DNA from: Apus apus
Lineage: Eukaryota; Chordata; Aves; Apodiformes; Apodidae
NCBI RefSeq assembly: GCF_020740795.1
Contig: NC_067312.1
Location: 59,737,405 to 59,801,404, forward strand
Direction of reading: 5' to 3'
Length of the DNA stretch: 64,000 nucleotides
The translations under genes and the position numbers were made by a program. The notes under the pieces were generated by a model. The model ran no database searches. It was not told the origin of the DNA and saw nothing but the letters and a program-made list of their open reading frames with translations. Shown here one piece after another: positions 1-13,259 of this stretch; position 1 is the first letter of the stretch; every line of letters begins with the position of its first letter.

Positions 1-479
1 CTTCTAAGTATCTAAGCCAGTATCTGGCATGTGCCACTTTTCCATCTCAATTAACTAGTGAAGATGACTGAGAATGACTCCTGTAGTAGTTTGTCAAAAT
101 ACATGGAAGTCTCAGTCTTCAGTTAAAGCATTGCTGGGTCTAGACTACTGACCAAGATTGATTTATTGTCATAACAGACTTTGCCTTCTTAAAGTAAGAT
201 GATCATAGCCAATAGCATCTGAATCCTCTTCTGATGAGGCAGCTTAAGCCTTCAAGGCTGCACTGGCTACTTCAGATATACTGTAGGCTATCAGGAGCAA
301 GTAATCAGACAAGCACACATAAAATAGGTACAAGTGAGATAAAATGCGGGATTCTTTTTGAGTCCAACCTCAAACTTGTGTCTCACATCTCAGAGGAGTA
401 CTGAAACCAGTGTTTATAAATGCAAGAGAATATAGCAGTGTGCAGAAGATAATGATACATTTTAATGTCATTTTTACAG

Positions 480-619
480 AAGTCTTTCCTGAAATGCAAG
501 TATCAGAGTCAGAATATGACTGGATCCTGCTAAATGTAAATTTAAGTGGATACTACAGAGTGAACTATGATCAGTTAAACTTACAAAGATTAGCACACTT
601 GCTTGAAAGTGATCCAAAG
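480..619 (+). CDS. LVRN: LVRN coding exon (first in window)
   Basis: 140 bp, acceptor tttttacag and donor AAG|gtaaga. It enters with two bases of a split codon and ends in phase 0. It encodes the VFPEMQVSES...GYYRVNYD stretch linking the beta domain to the helical C-domain. Upstream positions 1-479 look like intron. Confidence 0.92.
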
Positions 620-3600
620 GTAAGATCATATTTGCTTCCTCAAGCTCATAAACAGACTCCATATAATTCTTCTTGCATTTCTTATCAGCAATCACATTGG
701 TGAAAATCTGGAATAAGGAGAAACTCATGTATCGCATGAGAAGTGATGGTGGAAGAGGAACATGCCAAAACAGTTTCACATAAGCATGAAAAATAACTAC
801 ATGAGATGGCATTCAGTCTTCAAAGTTGTCATAACAGCTTGTGGTTCTTCCAGTCTCTTAAACTTGGCTCAGTTATCAGTATGGGTGTGTGGCTGAGCTT
901 TATCTGCTATTTGGTAAACATGAAGAAGGAAAGCTGGGAGAAAGCTTTTTATTTCCATATTTCCTCAAAGCACAATTTCTGCCTGTGAAATGTAAAAAGA
1001 ATAATCTGACTTGGGTTTTTAGGCTGAGTGGTGGGTTGGGTTTCTTGGTGGATATTTTTCTTAGAAGGCAAGTTTCAATTTGTTCTACCTGGGCTCTTTC
1101 AGTCCTTCTTTATAGACACTGCAGACAGAGGAAGTTTCATCTCACCTCTGACTTGCTTTCAGCTTGGGCTGAAGGTGAAAGTAATACAGAACAGCCTATA
1201 CATGCGACTATATATGGATTGCATAGTATTTAATGTTGCTTAACCCTAGGGTGAGCCAGAGGCTCCAGTGATAATGTTAGCTCATTGGTTTTGGTAACAA
1301 CAGTGAGAAAGTTTAAGCTTTCAGCACAATAGTGCAGTTCAGTGACTTCTCCAGAAGGTCAGGACGCGAGGCCAATCAGAGCACATGATGTGGTTAAACC
1401 TTTCTGCAGCACTCTGGCTTCCTTTCTTCTAGGCTTTTTTATTTTGAAGTGTGTGCTGACTTGGGGCTGGTTTTGGCACTGGTAAGTGGGAAGGTTCACT
1501 TGAGCAGTGGCCAAGCTGAAGAGGTATGAAAGCAGGGAGGGGATGAGGAAGGACCAGCTGTTGTGTGAGAGCTCGAGCTGTAGGCGGGTGTTCACCTATA
1601 GCTCTGCCTTGGTAATTTAATTCACGATAGTGCCCAGTACTCTGCTCTGGACTAATCTTGAGTACACATTCTAAACTGAAGCCTCGAAAGGAAAAAATGT
1701 ACTGAAATGATATAACTTGGCTATTTTTAGGAAATGTAGCATTTCCATATTTTAATTTTCATTACAGTATGCAAGTAATAGGGGTCATGAAATTCCATGC
1801 TTAACCTACTGTAACTGTATAATTATATACATAAACATCCCTAAAAGCACATACATCATTTCAGCTTAAAATGCAGGATCCGTTTAATGATGTTTTATAG
1901 AAGATTTTGGCCTAGAAAAGTGTTAGGGAACTTGTTTCAGTCTTCTGAAACATAGTAAAGCTTTTTTAAACTTAAATGACAAGTTTAGATCTATTAATGC
2001 CACATGAATGCTTTCTGCAGGCTATTCCCGCTGTCAGCAGGTTCCAACTGATAGATGATGTTTTTGCATTGACACAGTAAGTATATTTCAAATATGTCAT
2101 AGAAAATTATTAATCTACTTCTTCTTTGTTCCCTCCTATCCGTAATGTGTCTCATAAGAACAACAGCTCTTTGGACAAAATGGTAAGGGAGTTAAGTATT
2201 TATTACATTCTTCTGTCAGTGCAGAGTGATTTCTTTCAAACTTTATTTTACCTTTGTTCCAGCTCTTAGGAAGTAGTTTAAATAATGGCACTGCCATGAT
2301 TTTTTTAAGGACTAACTTATATTTGTTGTAACAGAAAAAATATTCAAAATTAACATTCTGAATTTTCCTTACTTTATTCTGGGCTATCTTAGCTGTGCTG
2401 TCCTGCATCACTTAATACCTCTTCCGTTTCCCTTGCTGATGGATGACTTAGTTGTTCATGTCTGTGGTGCTAGAGAGGTCAGCAGTACAGTGAGGAGCTG
2501 AAGAAGCAATAAATACGTCTGTGCCTCCGACATACCAGAGATCCCAAAAGCATCAGCCACCTATGATGTGGGAGGTTAGGGAGGAGGTGGCCAAAGCATA
2601 CTGCCTCCCCTCAGAGCCTGTGGAGGTAGCTCTGAGAGGAAGAAGTAGATTTTCCCATTCCTTCTCTCATTCAAATGCTCTTTCTCACAAGGGAGCTCAA
2701 AACTTGTAATAAGGACTGTAAGTGTGAAGTATAGAACTGTGCTCCTATGTAATTACAGTAAAAGTGTTTCTGTTCTGGAGGAGAGGGGCTTGAATTGGAA
2801 TTTTATTGGGAAAGAATGAATTCCTTGCTAATGCCACATTGAGGCACAGAAATGCCATGGTGAAGCTGTATATTCCAAGAATAATATGCATGTGAAATAA
2901 GTTGATTTTTACAATAATGTATAATCCACAAAAGAACCTCTAAAAAGATAAATTGTTTAGCAATAAAAATAGAAATGTATTATAACTCAAAACTGTTCTT
3001 AATTTCTTTCTAGGGAGACTGACACATGCTGTAAATGTGCCTATACTATGTCCTGCAGACACAAGCAGAATACAGTCTGCATACTGCCGTACTTACTGCC
3101 ACGATTGTCCTGTTACTTTGATAGTGGCACTATGCACTGTAATAAATGTTTTCAGATTTCAGCTCTTAAAGACACTATTGTTTTATATAATTTTTTTTTT
3201 CCAGCGTATTTTCTAGGTCACTGTCCATGCATTATCCTGATGTTTTATTGCCAGTTTCATAAATCGACAGAAGTCTCCTGTAGGTAATTAATGTGAAGAG
3301 GTATGTTCAAGTATGAGTTTTTTTAATCTTCAAACAGGTTTGGATACATTCAGATTGAATCAGCACTTCAACTAACAAAGTACCTGGCCAGAGAAGATGA
3401 ACTCTTCATATGGAATGTGGTGTTGTCAAACCTAGTACCTGAGAGTTTGGAAAGTACTCTGAAGAACTATCGAGTATATCCACTTTTAAAGGTACCAACT
3501 TTTTTGTTAGATAGCAAAGATACCAGAACATTTAAATAAATCAGATTAAAATTAATGCAATGATGACTAAGATGGGTCATAGTTCTTGTCATTTCTTTTG

Positions 3601-6600
3601 CATGATTTTGTCAACTTTGGGCGTTTTTTTTAATAGTATATACTAGTCAATGATAAATATAATTCATGAGCAATTCTTATTGTAAAGCAGAAATCTATTC
3701 ACATTCTTTGTATTAAGCCTGATCCTAGGTTTTTTTAAAACCAAGGATCAGGAAAATGCAGCTATCAGTCAGTATTAAATAGTCGGTAATAAGTAATGAG
3801 AGTAACACTGCTATGTGTAAAAGGGACAGAATGTATGTGCACTGTGGTTTGTATTGCCCTCCAGTTCATCTTCCTGGAGAGAAAGAAGGAATTTGGTTTG
3901 GATGCTAGATGAGATTATTGTCTCCCATATTTGAGCTACTTGAGATAATACTGTCTTACTTCCCTTCTATTTGAAGAAGATTTCACTGTTGTTTAAATAG
4001 CAGTTACACAGTAGTAGCTGTCTTCAGTCCTAACGTAAGGATATGTGTAAAACATGTGAGAATAACTTATTTTTATGTCTTTTTCTCTGAGAATGACCAT
4101 GTATTTTCTTTCATAATTAGTTCAAAGATACTAATGATGTGAAATGGTAACTTCCCAGTTTGAGTGGATGTACAGGTGTATTGAATATTAGACCAGTTAG
4201 TAAACTTTATTTTAACGTGCTGTTCTGACAAGAAATTAATAGTGGTGAATTTTTAGAATTAATCATAGCAAGTAAAGAAAAATACAGTAAAATAAAAAGT
4301 TGCATCTAAATTAAAGTATTTTTTCTTTCCCTTCTTTCAAAAGAAATACCTTTTAAAGAGAATGTTGCCAATATACCATTATTATGCAGGTTTTATTTGT
4401 CAAAATGTTGATGCTTTGGAAGATGACTATTTTGCTCAGTAAGTATTCTGTTTTAATTTGAATGTAATGGAATTGTTATTTTTACTGTCCTATAAAAGTA
4501 TGTTAGTTATGATCACACCTTTAATGAAACTGCAGTATCAGAATGGTTTGGGATATTTTCAGTGTACTTAGTGTAAAAAATGACAGCTTAATGATCAGAG
4601 TGGTAGCTTTTGTTTACAGGAGAACAGGCTCAACAGGCTGCTGCTAGCTGGGGTAAAACTGTCAGCAATTAACTTCAGATGTGGTGATCAATCACTGGAA
4701 CTTAAAATAGTTAATTTTGCAAGGCTGCTGAAGCCACAGTCTTGAATGTCAGAATGATTTGGACTAGATGCAGCTAAACTCTTAAGACTACAAAAAACAA
4801 TATTAAGCACAAAAACCTAAGAAAAATTACAGAACATTGGTAGTCTCACTGAGGTCCATGAATATTTGTGTCAGGAGCCCCTTAGTAGTAGTTTATATTT
4901 TATTTTTATTAAACTTCAACTGTTTCTAGTAGAGGTTCTCCTGGGTTAACAGCTTCTGTTCTATGTGCTGAAACTGTACTGGCCATGCACAGTTCAAATA
5001 CTCTAAATGTGGCATACGTATCTTTTATTCTTGCTGTTTGGCTTCCCTTCAAGAATGTATTTGGAAAAACTTTTTGACACAGCGTGCTGGCTGGGCCTCC
5101 AAGACTGTTTGAACCTATCATCTGAACTGTATGCTAAATGGATGGACAACCCTGAGTACAAGTAAGAATGATAATGTGCTCTGAGAAGTGTGTGTGTGTG
5201 AGGTGGACAGTTAATGGGCTTTTACATGGGGGAGGCGGAATGAAAAATGCTGCTGTACACTGCTCTTCTTTCCCTGCAGAATGGTAGAATGTAAGCCTAT
5301 CTGTGCTTCCCCAGCTGTCTCCTCTTCCCCAGATCCCAGCTTTATGTTGATTTCATAATTGTTGCTTTTTACATAGACTTTGCAAACTGGAAGATGCTGA
5401 TTTTTGCCGTAAGGACCAAATTCTATGTAGCCACAAACCAGCTGAAGCTCAAAGTAGGGTCAATATCCCATATTGTCCACTTTTCTGCAGTACAGCCTTA
5501 GGGTTATCATGTATACCATCTCAGTTTCTAAGCTTCTCTTAGCAATACTGGGTGCAATGATGTTTGCATGATACAGGCATCTGCCTGCGATAAGCCCAAC
5601 AAATTGTCTTGCATGTTCTGTATTCAGGAAAAGAGGTGATGGGAACATCAGTTTTTATGCTGATATTCGAGCCTAGTGATCAGGTTTATGGCCTGCAAGG
5701 ATGGGGTCTGGGCTTTACCAGGATCAGACTTTCAGTATGTGAATATTGCTTTGTTAGAGAAAATTTATGATGTTTTTAAATTCTTATTCTCTTTTCCTCC
5801 CTTCTTCTTTTGCTGTTTTTCTATGCAATACTCAAATAGTATTGGCACTGGTGAGTGAATATTTATAGTTTTATTATTATTATTTTATTTGCTGCAGTTC
5901 TAATAAATATTTTGTTATTACTTGTGTGTCTATTGATATATGAAGTTGGCTAAGTAAACTGAACTTGTATTTTTATGTTTGTTTTTTAAATAGCTTTGTG
6001 GTGATCATCCTTGTAAAAAATAAACTGTGCTTTGGAGCTAAACTGAAAAAATTAAATAGCCTAAATACATTATTTGATGTCCCATGGTGAATATCCTTAT
6101 TCTCCCATACTGAAAGCAACGTTTTGCTGAATTTTCAGACTGTTTTCAAAATAGTCACCTATCTTCCCATATTAATATATTCTTTTTTTACTGGTGTGAT
6201 ACTACATACCTTATCTGAGTTGAAGAGCTGAAAAGTCTGTGAGATTCATTAGCTAATTTGAATGGAGATGGAGAAGATTAATTTCACTGTTCTTACTGGC
6301 ACTGAGATAAGTTCAAAGGGACTGTACAGCCTCACACTTCACATGGCTATATGTTTGGAAAAAAAATGCAGCTATGGGTTCTGTTAAGTGAAAAGTATGG
6401 TCATGTTTTACAGAAAAAAAAAAAAGAAAATAGGAGATCAAAACTTACTATGTTTCAAATTACATATCACAGCACCTGTTCAGTTAAAGGGGAGCATGTT
6501 CAGATGCTGGATAGAAAAGGAAAAGGGTGCAATAAACTTGAATCCTATTTTACAGAGGGACCCCTTAAATGCTCTTATGTTCTCCATTCTGAGAGCAAAA

Positions 6601-9600
6601 TTCCTAACAGCACACTATAGCAGTTCTGCTACATGTGGAATCCAGTAGAATTCTGGGACATCTATAGAAGGAAGTAATGCCTTTCCCTTTCAGATTATAT
6701 TATCAACTTCCAGCTAAACATTTCCAGAGAGTTCCTGGCAGAACTTAACTAGACTTCATAGAGTGCATTTTATCTGTCCTGTGGAGATAACGAGCCAACA
6801 GCTATGATTCCTAGCCAGTTTATCAGTTTTACTCTTTTTTTGCTTATAGGAATGGAGCTGGCTAAGCAGATGACAGATAGATGACTGTTTTGCTCTGTGG
6901 TTCTGTTCTTGGCTTGTCTTCTTTTAAAAGAAGAAAATCAGTCTAGAGGGAGGGACAATGTTGTTGTACATTTTGGTTATTTACTAAAGGTAACCACATA
7001 CTTCTGTTGCCCTCAAAAGCTAAGAAATCACTACATCCCTTCTGCTCCAGGAAGATGACTTATACTAATCCACCCTTCTTACCAGCAGCTTTTTGCATCT
7101 TCCCCAAGATCCAGAAATGAGAAAATCCTGGCAAGCTAATAATCTCAAACCACACAACTATGCCTAGAAAAAACATCAAGATTAATAAATCCTACCCCTA
7201 ACCCCAAGCTCCAAAGTCCCTCTGAACCTCAGTGGGCTTCCTCAATGAATTACACAACCTAAACCACTTCTGGGCTGCCATAGCAGTCACCAGTCAGTAG
7301 GTTGCCTATATAACCTACCTTGAATGCTGACCATCAGAGCTGAACCCAAAAGATATACAGAGCTTATCTACTTGCTCTTCACCCACAGCAGCTTCACACT
7401 CAGTAACAAACATTTTCTTGAAACTATTGGAACAGCTGCAGTAGCAAAACACAGCTGTATTTTAGCCCAAGCACTTTTCATGAAGCATTGTGAAAATAAT
7501 ATTTTAACTAGCTGTATACCCTGTTACCACCCTACCATTGCCTCTTTCTTTAGTGTTATGAAATGATTAAAAAAATGACTAGACCTTGACATAACCACTC
7601 AATCTCAGTAAGCATCATTCTCAGCAGCAAATTTCTTATGCCCCAGCACATATCTAGGTAAATTAATCCCAATTGTTTTTTGCAGTAAATATAAAACATG
7701 CCCACACTTTCTGTTATTAAGCCAGTGAAATCCCCCATGCACTACAGGACTATCTAAACCCCTGCATCTCACTTCTTCACAAGCAGTGTCTGCCATCCAG
7801 AACACCTCACTACCTCTGTCACTCCCAGCAGTCCTTCTTAGTTTCCAAAGTTTATTAATTGTCTCTACCTTTTGCTTTGACAATTGCTGCCATATAGCCT
7901 TTCTCCTGACTTACATTTTTTTTCTGCAGTATCATCCCCATTTTTTCTAGGATGGTCTAGTGAAACTGAGGAATTTTTTTCAAATTATGTTTAAATTTCA
8001 ATTTGCTGCTCCTTGTTTTGAGCCTGAAGAATGGCTTTTAAGACCAGAAAATTCTCTGTTTCTCCCAGTCTATCTCCTGATCTAATGGAAGCTAGTGTTT
8101 ATACTTCTACTTAGAATCTTGATCTTGTGTAATCCTAAACAGATTAATAGTATGCCATTGGCAAGTTCGGCATTTCATTTGTAGCAATGGGATCCATTCT
8201 CCTACAGAGAATTAGTCCAAAATGCCATTAATTTAAACTGTTTTCAGGTAGCTTGTTTAGTAGAATGCATGGCTGTCACTGGAAAGAGTTGACAATGTAT
8301 TCATGTCAGGGCCACAGGAGAAATTTTCTGTTCAGCCTTTGTGCCTGGAGTATCACAGTGATAAAGCTGGCATTTAGTTCCTGTTAGGAAATTCATCACC
8401 ATGTTGAGGACTGTCCCCTGGGGTGGGAGTAATAGGAGGCTGTTTGTCACATGGAGAAATGCCCCTTCTATGCCCATTTGTGCCACACATGGCTCTTCCC
8501 ACTGCGTGCATTCACCACGGAAGCTTTGGAAAGGCTTGTCTGGAATGATGCTTATATGCATACCCTCTTTAATGGTGTAACCCACGTCCTAGGATGTGAT
8601 GTAAAAGAGAGGTGTCGACACCGTATGTACGAAAAATAGCTTGACCCAACTGTTTTAAAAAATGTTTTTTGTTTGCCTTTAAACTGCATGCTTTTAAAAT
8701 GTTTAAATAATGAATAAAACAATCGAATTTCCTACCTTTATTTAAATGGCTATTTCTATTTCCTTTCTTGTGCATCTTTAACTGTAAATAAACATTTGTT
8801 TTTGGTTATGGGCTAACTGCTGGTTTTGACTTTACATCAGCATAGTACCTTTTAATAATATTTTGCTTTGCAGAATTCCCTTTTTAATTAGAAGGACGGT
8901 CTGCTGCTATGGTGTTGCAGTGGGAAGTGAAAAAGAATGGAATTTTGCATGGGAGATGTATAACCATACTGACACTGCAAAGGAAGATAAAGACATCCTG
9001 CTGTCTGCCATGAGCTGTGCCAAAGAATCATGGTTACTTTACAGGTGACCTTGATCAAAGTGTATGTTTGTGCATATAGAAGTAAATTATGAGAATACAA
9101 GGACTGTAATGTGCAAATCTGGTGGAGGCTTGCCTGCCACAGAAACGTGGCAGACCATTTACAGACCACTAGAAGAATCTTAAAAGAGTTTTCTTACAGG
9201 GAAAGTATGATAAATGGGGCAAACACAGACAATCCTTCTGCTGGTATAACATCCCAGATGCTGGTAATCTCTGTGAAAGGGATTTCCTGAGCTGGTAACT
9301 AGAGCACCAGGTCTAACACTGGGCCTGTCTTCTGCGTGTCTTCTAGTGACCTTTTTGAATTCAAATTACACCTTCAAGCTTTATAGCGGACTATGGCAAC
9401 ACATCCCATACTATAATTGTGTATCACATGAAAACATTATTCCTTTTGGTTTCTTTTAAACCAATGTATATTTCTAAATCCCACCCAGAAATTTTTTGGG
9501 GGTGAGGAATGTTAAGCTGTGCTTTTTCTGGCGCTCACTGTATTTTGATCACTCTGTTAAGCATGGTGGTGGCATGCAAAGCAGAGAAACTCAGCTTTTT

Positions 9601-12600
9601 CAAGATATTCAGGCACTGACTGCCACTGTCATCATTGGCTGATAGTTCCTTAAATACTTCTGAAGTCATGCCTTAGCCCCCATGAAAGCATCCAACACCT
9701 CTTGTTATTAGGTCTTGTCATAGGGGTCCCTGTAAAGAGATTCTGTAAAGAGATAACAGAGTGTCTCTCCACTGGCTCGCTTTCTAGGCTCCATGTCACA
9801 GCAAAGTGAGTCCCAGAAGCTGGAAGGGCAAACTGCTTCTGTCTTCCTGTGGTTGTCTTTCTGTAATACAGATAAGAAAAGCACGTATATCCACCTGATG
9901 TGCTACACCCTCATTTTACTGAGAAGTGGAGAGTCATTGTGCAAGAATCGGGCATTTCACCAACATAAGGACAAAATCTAAGCTGAGTACACAGCTCAGA
10001 GTGACATCACCTTTGGTATAACCTTCCACATTCTGGCATTTGTTAAGAAAGGAATTCTCAGCAATTATTATGGTATTTCCAGATCATCACTGTGAAATAC
10101 CAAGTGATAGGTACAATTGTTATCTCCTTCTCTAACAGATACTTGCAATATGGACTCAGCGAGACATTATTTTCTTCCAATTATACTTCAGTCATCATCC
10201 TATATGTGGTGACTAAGGATATTGGGCACCGTATAGCCTGGGAATTTGTCACGGAAAACTGGCCACTATTAAGTGAAAGGTATGGTAAGCAACTAGCTTT
10301 ATGTTCCCTTTATTTCTGTGTCTCTTAGGCTTCTTTCTCCATCTTTATAGCTCAGCTGTAAAAATTCAGATATATATTTTCCTTCCAGAGATGGCTTTTT
10401 AAAAATTACTGATAGAACTCCTTAAGTATGCAGAGCAGGATTTTCAGAAGATTCAACTCTGACCAGGGCTTAATGACAAAGTAGAGCTCAGACACAGAAT
10501 TATTTAAAAATTAGTCTATTCCTGACTGTTTCAGTGCTTTTAACTGTTAAATTTACTGGAAAATCTCACTCTAAAATGGGTTTATCTGCTATCATTTCAC
10601 AAGCATGGATATAAAATGCTGGAGTGAGATTGTAACCTCTTGTCCAAAGACAGTACAGAGAGATGAAGTGTTGAAGCATACAGGTTTATGAGCATTGCAA
10701 GGACCAACTACAGTATTATTCCCTGACTTCAGTCCTAACCCATTTCCAGCCTACCTATAATGATGCAGGTAAACTGCAGGTGAGCTTGGGCTCCCTGTCC
10801 TGAGCAAAGCAAACCTTTTGATGTCTGTTCCAAGCTTCCTCTCTCCTTGGCCAATAGTGAAAAGCAGCAGGGCTGTGACAAAGTACATTCTTACCACCTT
10901 TATTGGCAGAAGAGTCCATCAGGACCCTTTAGTGTCAGCATAACCAAGACCAGCTGGTCTTAGAGCATTCAAATGTGTATCTATATGGCTAAAGCTAGAA
11001 AAGGCAAGTTGTAGCAGGTTTGTGTCACATCAACTTGTTCCCTTATAAGTTTTCCTGTATTCCATATTGATAATAAATTTGCTGGGAAACTGGCCCATTA
11101 TTTATAAAATAAAAGAGTAGTGTGTACATTAATTTATATGCTATCCTCAAGATACCAACAAACAGTAAATTGTTAGAATCATATCTAGCCTTTCTAGATA
11201 AGTTTGGCTGTATGGGCTCACAAAGATTATCAGTTTTAAGCAAAGAATTCAGGTTACCAAAGTCAAAACCACACATCTTCCGGGGAGACGAAACTGAAGG
11301 GTTATTAGTGTGCTCCAGCCTGCTCAAATGTCTACATTAATTATAATTATTTTAAAGGGGAAAAGAGTACACAATTGCAAGCTTCAGCTCAGTTGATATT
11401 TCCAACCTGGTAAAATAGTGGCAGTATTTTCAAATGAGATTAAATTTAGTATATTTGTTAACATGCTATTTGAAGGACCTTTATCTCAATTTTACAGGTA
11501 TGGGAAGGAATTATTACATGATGTATTAAAAGTAATGGGAAGATTTGTCAATACAGATGTACAGATCCAAGAGGTAAATCAGTGCAGCAGTTAGTTTCAA
11601 CTTGATGACCAGTTTGTAAATACAGGTTTTTAATTGTTTAAATATTTTTAAAAGAAATAATGAAATGTATTGTAGGATGGGGCTGTGTTGAGACATTGAG
11701 AAAAATGATATTTTCTCACCTGCAAAATAAACATCTGAACATGCACACACAGCTGTGCAGCCTGTGTGCGCAGTTGGTTGTTGCATGGCAAGGGAAGGGG
11801 TAGAAATGTTGTCCTGCTCTGTGGCTGCAGCATAAGAGGCTGCCTGCCCATGCACCGAACAGATGGCCTGCACATTTGTTACAGTTCTTTCCTGCCTGGC
11901 AACCCACATGAGACCATGAACAATAGGTTTTAATTGGGCTGGTGTACTTCTGGAAAAGGAGAATGGGCTTGGGGAAACCTGATGAAGGATGGAAATCTGT
12001 TGGAGGTGGCTGTAGGCTGTCTCATTTTATTCCTCACAATAATTCACGTATTAGTTCCTGGAAAAAAATAATAACCAGCACTGCTTGTTTCATTCTCTTT
12101 TCTTGTTCTTATGCCTCTAGTCCAAGTCTCCCTAGATTATTTCCCAAAATATTATTTTCTTTCCTCATTAGCTCAGCTTTTGTGCTGTCTGCACATGATA
12201 CACATTTCTGTGCCAGTCCCAAACTGCTAGTATCTGTCATTACAAGCAAAATTTTACTTCCCCTTTTTCCTGTTGATTGATGCATGCATACAGGAAGTAA
12301 ATGAGAAGAGCAACTCTGAGAGCTCCTAAAACCAAAGAAATCTCTCTTGAAAATTCATGAACTCTTTTTAAGTTTTTCACCTTTTATTCTTCAGGGCAAG
12401 TTATGTCCTTGGGATGTCAAAAGCAATAGCCCAGTGCTAGCATTTAAATTAACCTTCATCTTTGGAACTGAATGCCAATAGATAGTACCAAAGCTCTTTT
12501 TCCTCTTTCAAATCTATCTGTAGAGATCACCTTTGCCATGCTGTGTACAGGCAATGTACTAAAGGTTGGACTGCTGGCATATTAGGTTGCTGGTTGCCAT

Positions 12601-13169
12601 GCTGACATTAGTCTCATTTCTCTTCTTGTTCATTTCCTGGTCCTCCCATGTATTTCTTTGCTATTCTTCAGTCCTCTTTTGTCTTCTGCTCATTAGACTG
12701 TTAGGAATTACTTACTTGTAGAACAGGCAGCACAAGAAGATTAGGCTACCCAATTAGTCCTAGCCACAGTGTAGTACCACCAGTACTAGTGAAGCTGACT
12801 GTACTTGAAAAGATTTTGAGGGATGGCAAAAGGGTACATTCCTGTTGGGCAATAAACTTTCCTGCCTTTATGTTAATCAGTAAACTTGCTCCATCCCCTC
12901 CTTAGTGCCTGTCATCTCCCTGCCAGTGTTCTGTACACTTCTGTCTAAAGCATCTGCCAGGTACTCAGTTGCTTGCTCCAAGTGAAGTCATGTGAAATGA
13001 GCTCATATGCTTATTTCTTCAGTTGCAGGTTTTTTATAATGCTACACTGGAAGAAGATGAAAGAGTGGCTACTACACTACTGCTGGAGTTTACAAAATTT
13101 GAAAATCTGGAAAGGAGAGAACTGCTAATCAAAGTTGCCAACTGGTTACAGAAAAATATAGATTATTGA
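480..13169 (+). CDS. LVRN: LVRN (laeverin / aminopeptidase Q), C-terminal nine coding exons; 5' part outside window
   Basis: Spliced CDS 480-619, 2021-2076, 3338-3491, 4344-4438, 5054-5161, 8874-9044, 10139-10279, 11498-11573 and 13023-13169. Every intron is GT-AG and all phases join without a stop, giving about 362 residues. Laeverin is a type II membrane zinc aminopeptidase of family M1, and this portion is the C-terminal helical (ERAP1_C-like) domain. The first exon holds the family motif GYYRVNYD that follows the beta-sandwich domain; ACWLGL in exon 5 and AMSCAKE in exon 6 (counted within the window) are also typical M1 C-domain blocks. The HEXXH zinc site and GAMEN-type motif would lie upstream and cannot be judged. 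Human LVRN is about 990 residues, so roughly the last third is here. Assignment to LVRN over ENPEP or ANPEP rests on wording close to human LVRN and on the ARL14EPL and COMMD10 neighbours. I see no frameshift or in-frame stop, so the gene looks intact. Confidence 0.93.
2021..2076 (+). CDS. LVRN: LVRN coding exon
   Basis: 56 bp, acceptor ctttctgcag, donor CA|gtaagt. It starts in phase 0, ends with two bases, and encodes a short helix containing the M1 family signature RFQLIDDVFAL. Confidence 0.92.
3338..3491 (+). CDS. LVRN: LVRN coding exon
   Basis: 154 bp, acceptor caaacag, donor AAG|gtacca. The first base completes the Gln codon of the previous exon. It encodes ALQLTKYLAREDELFIWNVV, the usual 'tyl..E....W' block of M1 C-domains, and ends in phase 0. 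Confidence 0.92.
4344..4438 (+). CDS. LVRN: LVRN coding exon
   Basis: 95 bp, acceptor tctttcaaaag, donor CA|gtaagt. Phase 0 in, two bases out. It encodes KYLLKRMLPIYHYYAGF and following residues. Confidence 0.9.
5054..5161 (+). CDS. LVRN: LVRN coding exon
   Basis: 108 bp, acceptor cccttcaag, donor AA|gtaaga. It encodes LEKLFDTACWLGLQDCLNLS, with the conserved AC..GL..C arrangement of the M1 helical domain. Confidence 0.93.
5162..8873 (+). other. LVRN intron of 3.7 kb, no gene seen
   Basis: This is the longest LVRN intron in the window. A C-rich, G-poor stretch at about 7.0-7.9 kb differs in composition from its AT-rich surroundings and may be an old unidentified repeat. A 92-codon minus-strand open frame at 7605-7883 shows no similarity I recognise. 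No splice-bounded coding exon was found. Confidence 0.6.
8874..9044 (+). CDS. LVRN: LVRN coding exon
   Basis: 171 bp, acceptor ttttgctttgcag, donor ACAG|gtgacc. One base in, two bases out. It encodes CCYGVAVGSEKEWNFAWEMY and then SAMSCAKESWLL, the two recognisable repeats of the M1 C-terminal helical solenoid. Confidence 0.93.
10139..10279 (+). CDS. LVRN: LVRN coding exon
   Basis: 141 bp, acceptor ccttctctaacag, donor AAAG|gtatgg. It encodes RYLQYGLSE at the start and WEFVTENWPLLSER at the end, the latter being the M1 'W.F...NW..l..R' motif. Confidence 0.92.
11498..11573 (+). CDS. LVRN: LVRN coding exon
   Basis: 76 bp, acceptor caattttacag, donor GAG|gtaaat. It encodes RYGKELLHDVLKVMGRFVN and ends in phase 0 before the terminal exon. 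Confidence 0.9.
13023..13169 (+). CDS. LVRN: LVRN terminal coding exon with stop
   Basis: Acceptor cttatttcttcag, 48 codons then TGA at 13167-13169. It encodes LQVFYNATLEEDERVATT and ends in WLQKNIDY, matching the end of other laeverins, where a Trp-Leu pair lies close to the C-terminus. A second AG six bases downstream (TTGCAG|GTT) is an in-frame tandem acceptor that would drop Leu-Gln. Confidence 0.92.
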   Translation: MQVFYNATLEEDERVATTLLLEFTKFENLERRELLIKVANWLQKNIDY

Positions 13170-13239
13170 CTCAGAAAACAATTTCCAGTATATTTTAGAG
13201 TGCCATTCACTAGCATTTTGGTATTCATTTTAAGATGTA

Positions 13240-13245
13240 ATTAAA
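13240..13245 (+). terminator. LVRN: LVRN polyadenylation signal ATTAAA
   Basis: ATTAAA lies 71 bases after the LVRN stop, followed by the T/GT-containing stretch gtggttgtct. This would give a very short 3' UTR. It is the first acceptable signal after the stop; use in vivo is inferred. Confidence 0.6.
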
Positions 13246-13259
13246 GATAAAGCACATTT

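Noticed and set aside
1-479. A further upstream LVRN exon
   Set aside because: No segment with splice borders and M1 family content could be found before 480.
7605-7883. 92-codon minus-strand frame in an LVRN intron
   Set aside because: No recognised motif, no polyadenylation signal or splice support; may be an old repeat.
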